From positions 1-6,012 of the forward strand of contig DQLO01000225.1 of assembly GCA_015660155.1 (NCBI GenBank): DNA of 6,012 nucleotides, written 5' to 3'. The translations under genes and the position numbers were made by a program. Below the pieces are notes generated by a model. The model had not been told where the DNA came from and did not search any database. It was given only the letters and a program-made list of their open reading frames with translations. This document shows, one piece after another, positions 4,634 to 6,012 of this stretch (within the stretch, counting starts at the first letter, position 1; the number at the start of each line of letters is the position of its first letter). This DNA is from Verrucomicrobiota bacterium (GTDB lineage: Bacteria; Verrucomicrobiota; Verrucomicrobiia; Limisphaerales; UBA1100).

Positions 4634-6012
4634 ATGAGCACCGCACCGGCACAAAAGCATATGCCCTGGGCCGACATCGGCTTGGTGGCTTTTGTGTTCA
4701 GCGTCCTGTTGTGGATGGTGCTGCCCATACGCCCGTGGATGCTCGATCTCTTGCTGGCGGTCAGCATCTCCTCCGGTTTGCTCATCATGCTCGTCATCAT
4801 TTACGTGCGCGAGCCTTCCGAGTTCACCGCCTTTCCCACGCTGCTGCTGATCATCACATTATTTAGATTAGGGATAAACGTCGCCTCAACGCGCCTCATT
4901 TTGGGCGAGGCGCAGGCGGGCCAGATTATTCAAAAATTTGGCGAAGTGGTCGTGCAAAATAATTATGTGGTCGGCTTCGTTGTGTTTATTATTCTTACGC
5001 TGATTAACTTCGTAGTCATCACCAAGGGCGCCGGCCGCATCGCGGAAGTGGCGGCGCGCTTCACCTTGGACGCCATGCCCGGCAAACAAATGGCCATCGA
5101 CGCAGAGCTAAACGCCGGCCTCATCAAAGAAGACCAAGCCCGCGCGCGGCGCGAAGAGCTCGCGAAGGAAACAGATTTTTATGGTTCCATGGACGGTGCC
5201 AGCAAGTTTGTGCGCGGCGATGCCATCGCGGGCATCATCATCACGTTGGTCAACGTCATCGGCGGCATCGGCATTGGTGTTGTTCAGCGCGACATGGGCG
5301 TGGGACAGGCGATGCAAACTTACACCATTCTGAGTATTGGTGATGGACTAGTCTCGCAGATTCCGGCGTTGGTGATTTCCACCGCGGCGGGTATTTTGGT
5401 GACGCGCTCGGCGGATAAAGCCAGCCTCGGCCAAACGCTGACCACCCAACTTTTCCTGCAGCCGAACGTGCTTCGGATTCTTTCGTACACGCTGCTGATT
5501 CTTGCAGCCTTCGCGTTGGTGTCGGGTATTCTGCCTTGGTTCCCCTTCACGGTGATGGGCGGCGTATTTTATTTCATGTACAAAAACTTTGAAGAAAAGG
5601 GCATGATAATGGTGCGCCCCGAAGACGGTGGAACCACGCCGGGACTGCCTGATGGCGGCGGAGCCGATGGCGATGGCGGTGGCACCGCGCCCGCCGGGCC
5701 GGAGAAGCTTGAGGACTTGCTGCATTTGGACACATTGCAAATCGAATTGGGCTACGGACTGTTGGCACTGGCGGATCCAAAGAAGGGCGGCGATGTGCTC
5801 GAGCGCGTGACGAGTGTGCGTCGGAATTTTGTGCAGGACATGGGCTTCATCATTCCCGCCGTGCGGTTGCGGGATAATTTGGAACTGCAGCCCAATGAGT
5901 ATCGGTTTATTTTCCGCGGCCAAATGATTGCCACCGGCGAGGTGATGCCCGGCTATTGGCTGGCGATGAACACGAACAACAGCACCGAGGTGCTGCCGGG
6001 CGTGCAGACGAC
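4634..6012 (+). CDS. flhA: Flagellar export protein FlhA, N-terminal part (3' truncated)
   Basis: The frame is open from the ATG at 4634 to the window end, giving 459 of the roughly 690-700 residues typical of FlhA. FlhA forms a nonameric ring that uses the proton gradient for export and docks chaperone-substrate complexes. Hydrophobic segments lie at about 13-31, 35-57, 65-79, 110-130, 197-217, 236-256, 281-301 and 303-316. The FHIPEP region is GRIAEVAARFTLDAMPGKQ (134-152) and ASKFVRGDAIAG (189-200). By my alignment Arg135, Arg142, Asp146 and Asp196 match the functionally critical charged cluster of Salmonella FlhA. Position 158 is Glu in AIDAELNAG, where Asp is usual. A Gly/Asp/Pro-rich linker (about 330-357) leads into the cytoplasmic domain. 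GGGAAGG at 4616-4622 supports this start; an ATG at codon 10 has no such site. Confidence 0.95.
   Translation, partial: MSTAPAQKHMPWADIGLVAFVFSVLLWMVLPIRPWMLDLLLAVSISSGLLIMLVIIYVREPSEFTAFPTLLLIITLFRLGINVASTRLILGEAQAGQIIQKFGEVVVQNNYVVGFVVFIILTLINFVVITKGAGRIAEVAARFTLDAMPGKQMAIDAELNAGLIKEDQARARREELAKETDFYGSMDGASKFVRGDAIAGIIITLVNVIGGIGIGVVQRDMGVGQAMQTYTILSIGDGLVSQIPALVISTAAGILVTRSADKASLGQTLTTQLFLQPNVLRILSYTLLILAAFALVSGILPWFPFTVMGGVFYFMYKNFEEKGMIMVRPEDGGTTPGLPDGGGADGDGGGTAPAGPEKLEDLLHLDTLQIELGYGLLALADPKKGGDVLERVTSVRRNFVQDMGFIIPAVRLRDNLELQPNEYRFIFRGQMIATGEVMPGYWLAMNTNNSTEVLPGVQT

Noticed and set aside
3744..4652. Long open frames on the - strand opposite flhB, fliR and flhA
   Set aside because: They lie antisense to well-supported flagellar genes, have low-complexity His/Arg/Gln-rich composition and no recognisable domains; they are shadows of the + strand codon bias.

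Overview
This window is a contiguous stretch of a bacterial flagellar export-apparatus locus, all on the + strand: the 3' end of fliM, then fliN, fliO, fliP, fliQ, fliR, flhB and the first two thirds of flhA, which runs off the right edge. Every product is recognisable from family motifs (SpoA/C-ring domains in FliM and FliN, the FliP and FliQ signatures, the FlhB NPTH self-cleavage site, the FlhA FHIPEP segment). Base composition is moderately GC-rich in the genes, with AT-rich intergenic gaps. FliM with FliN, a signal-peptide FliO and two good sigma-54 promoters point to a diderm bacterium with RpoN-dependent flagellar control. Planctomycetota/Verrucomicrobiota-like lineages are possible, but taxonomy cannot be settled from this window.

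Layout: fliM end (1-317) and fliN (338-697) form a tight switch-complex pair. A 231-bp gap (698-928) follows. It holds two AT-rich palindromes, a -24/-12 promoter at about 797-812, and a predicted 5' leader of about 105 nt (from about 823) that can fold extensively. fliO (929-1489), fliP (1486-2304), fliQ (2323-2592), fliR (2592-3362) and flhB (3366-4466) are packed with overlaps or gaps of 3-18 bp, typical of translational coupling. A second gap (4467-4633, 167 bp) holds another -24/-12 promoter at 4519-4534, then flhA (4634 to the end).

Function: FliM and FliN are C-ring proteins that switch rotation and dock export substrates. FliO assists assembly of the FliP/FliQ/FliR export gate, FlhB sets substrate specificity, and FlhA couples proton flow to export and docks chaperone-substrate complexes.

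The genes themselves are ordinary. The interesting material is in the two gaps. Both contain a closely matching sigma-54 promoter module that extends beyond the -24/-12 boxes into the predicted start site. The fliO leader can form a compact three-way junction inside a longer-range helix, and that helix is mutually exclusive with a hairpin covering the fliO Shine-Dalgarno sequence. This has the architecture of a translational RNA switch, or possibly of a dispersed structured repeat. It is a hypothesis from hand pairing, with no homology or covariation support available here.
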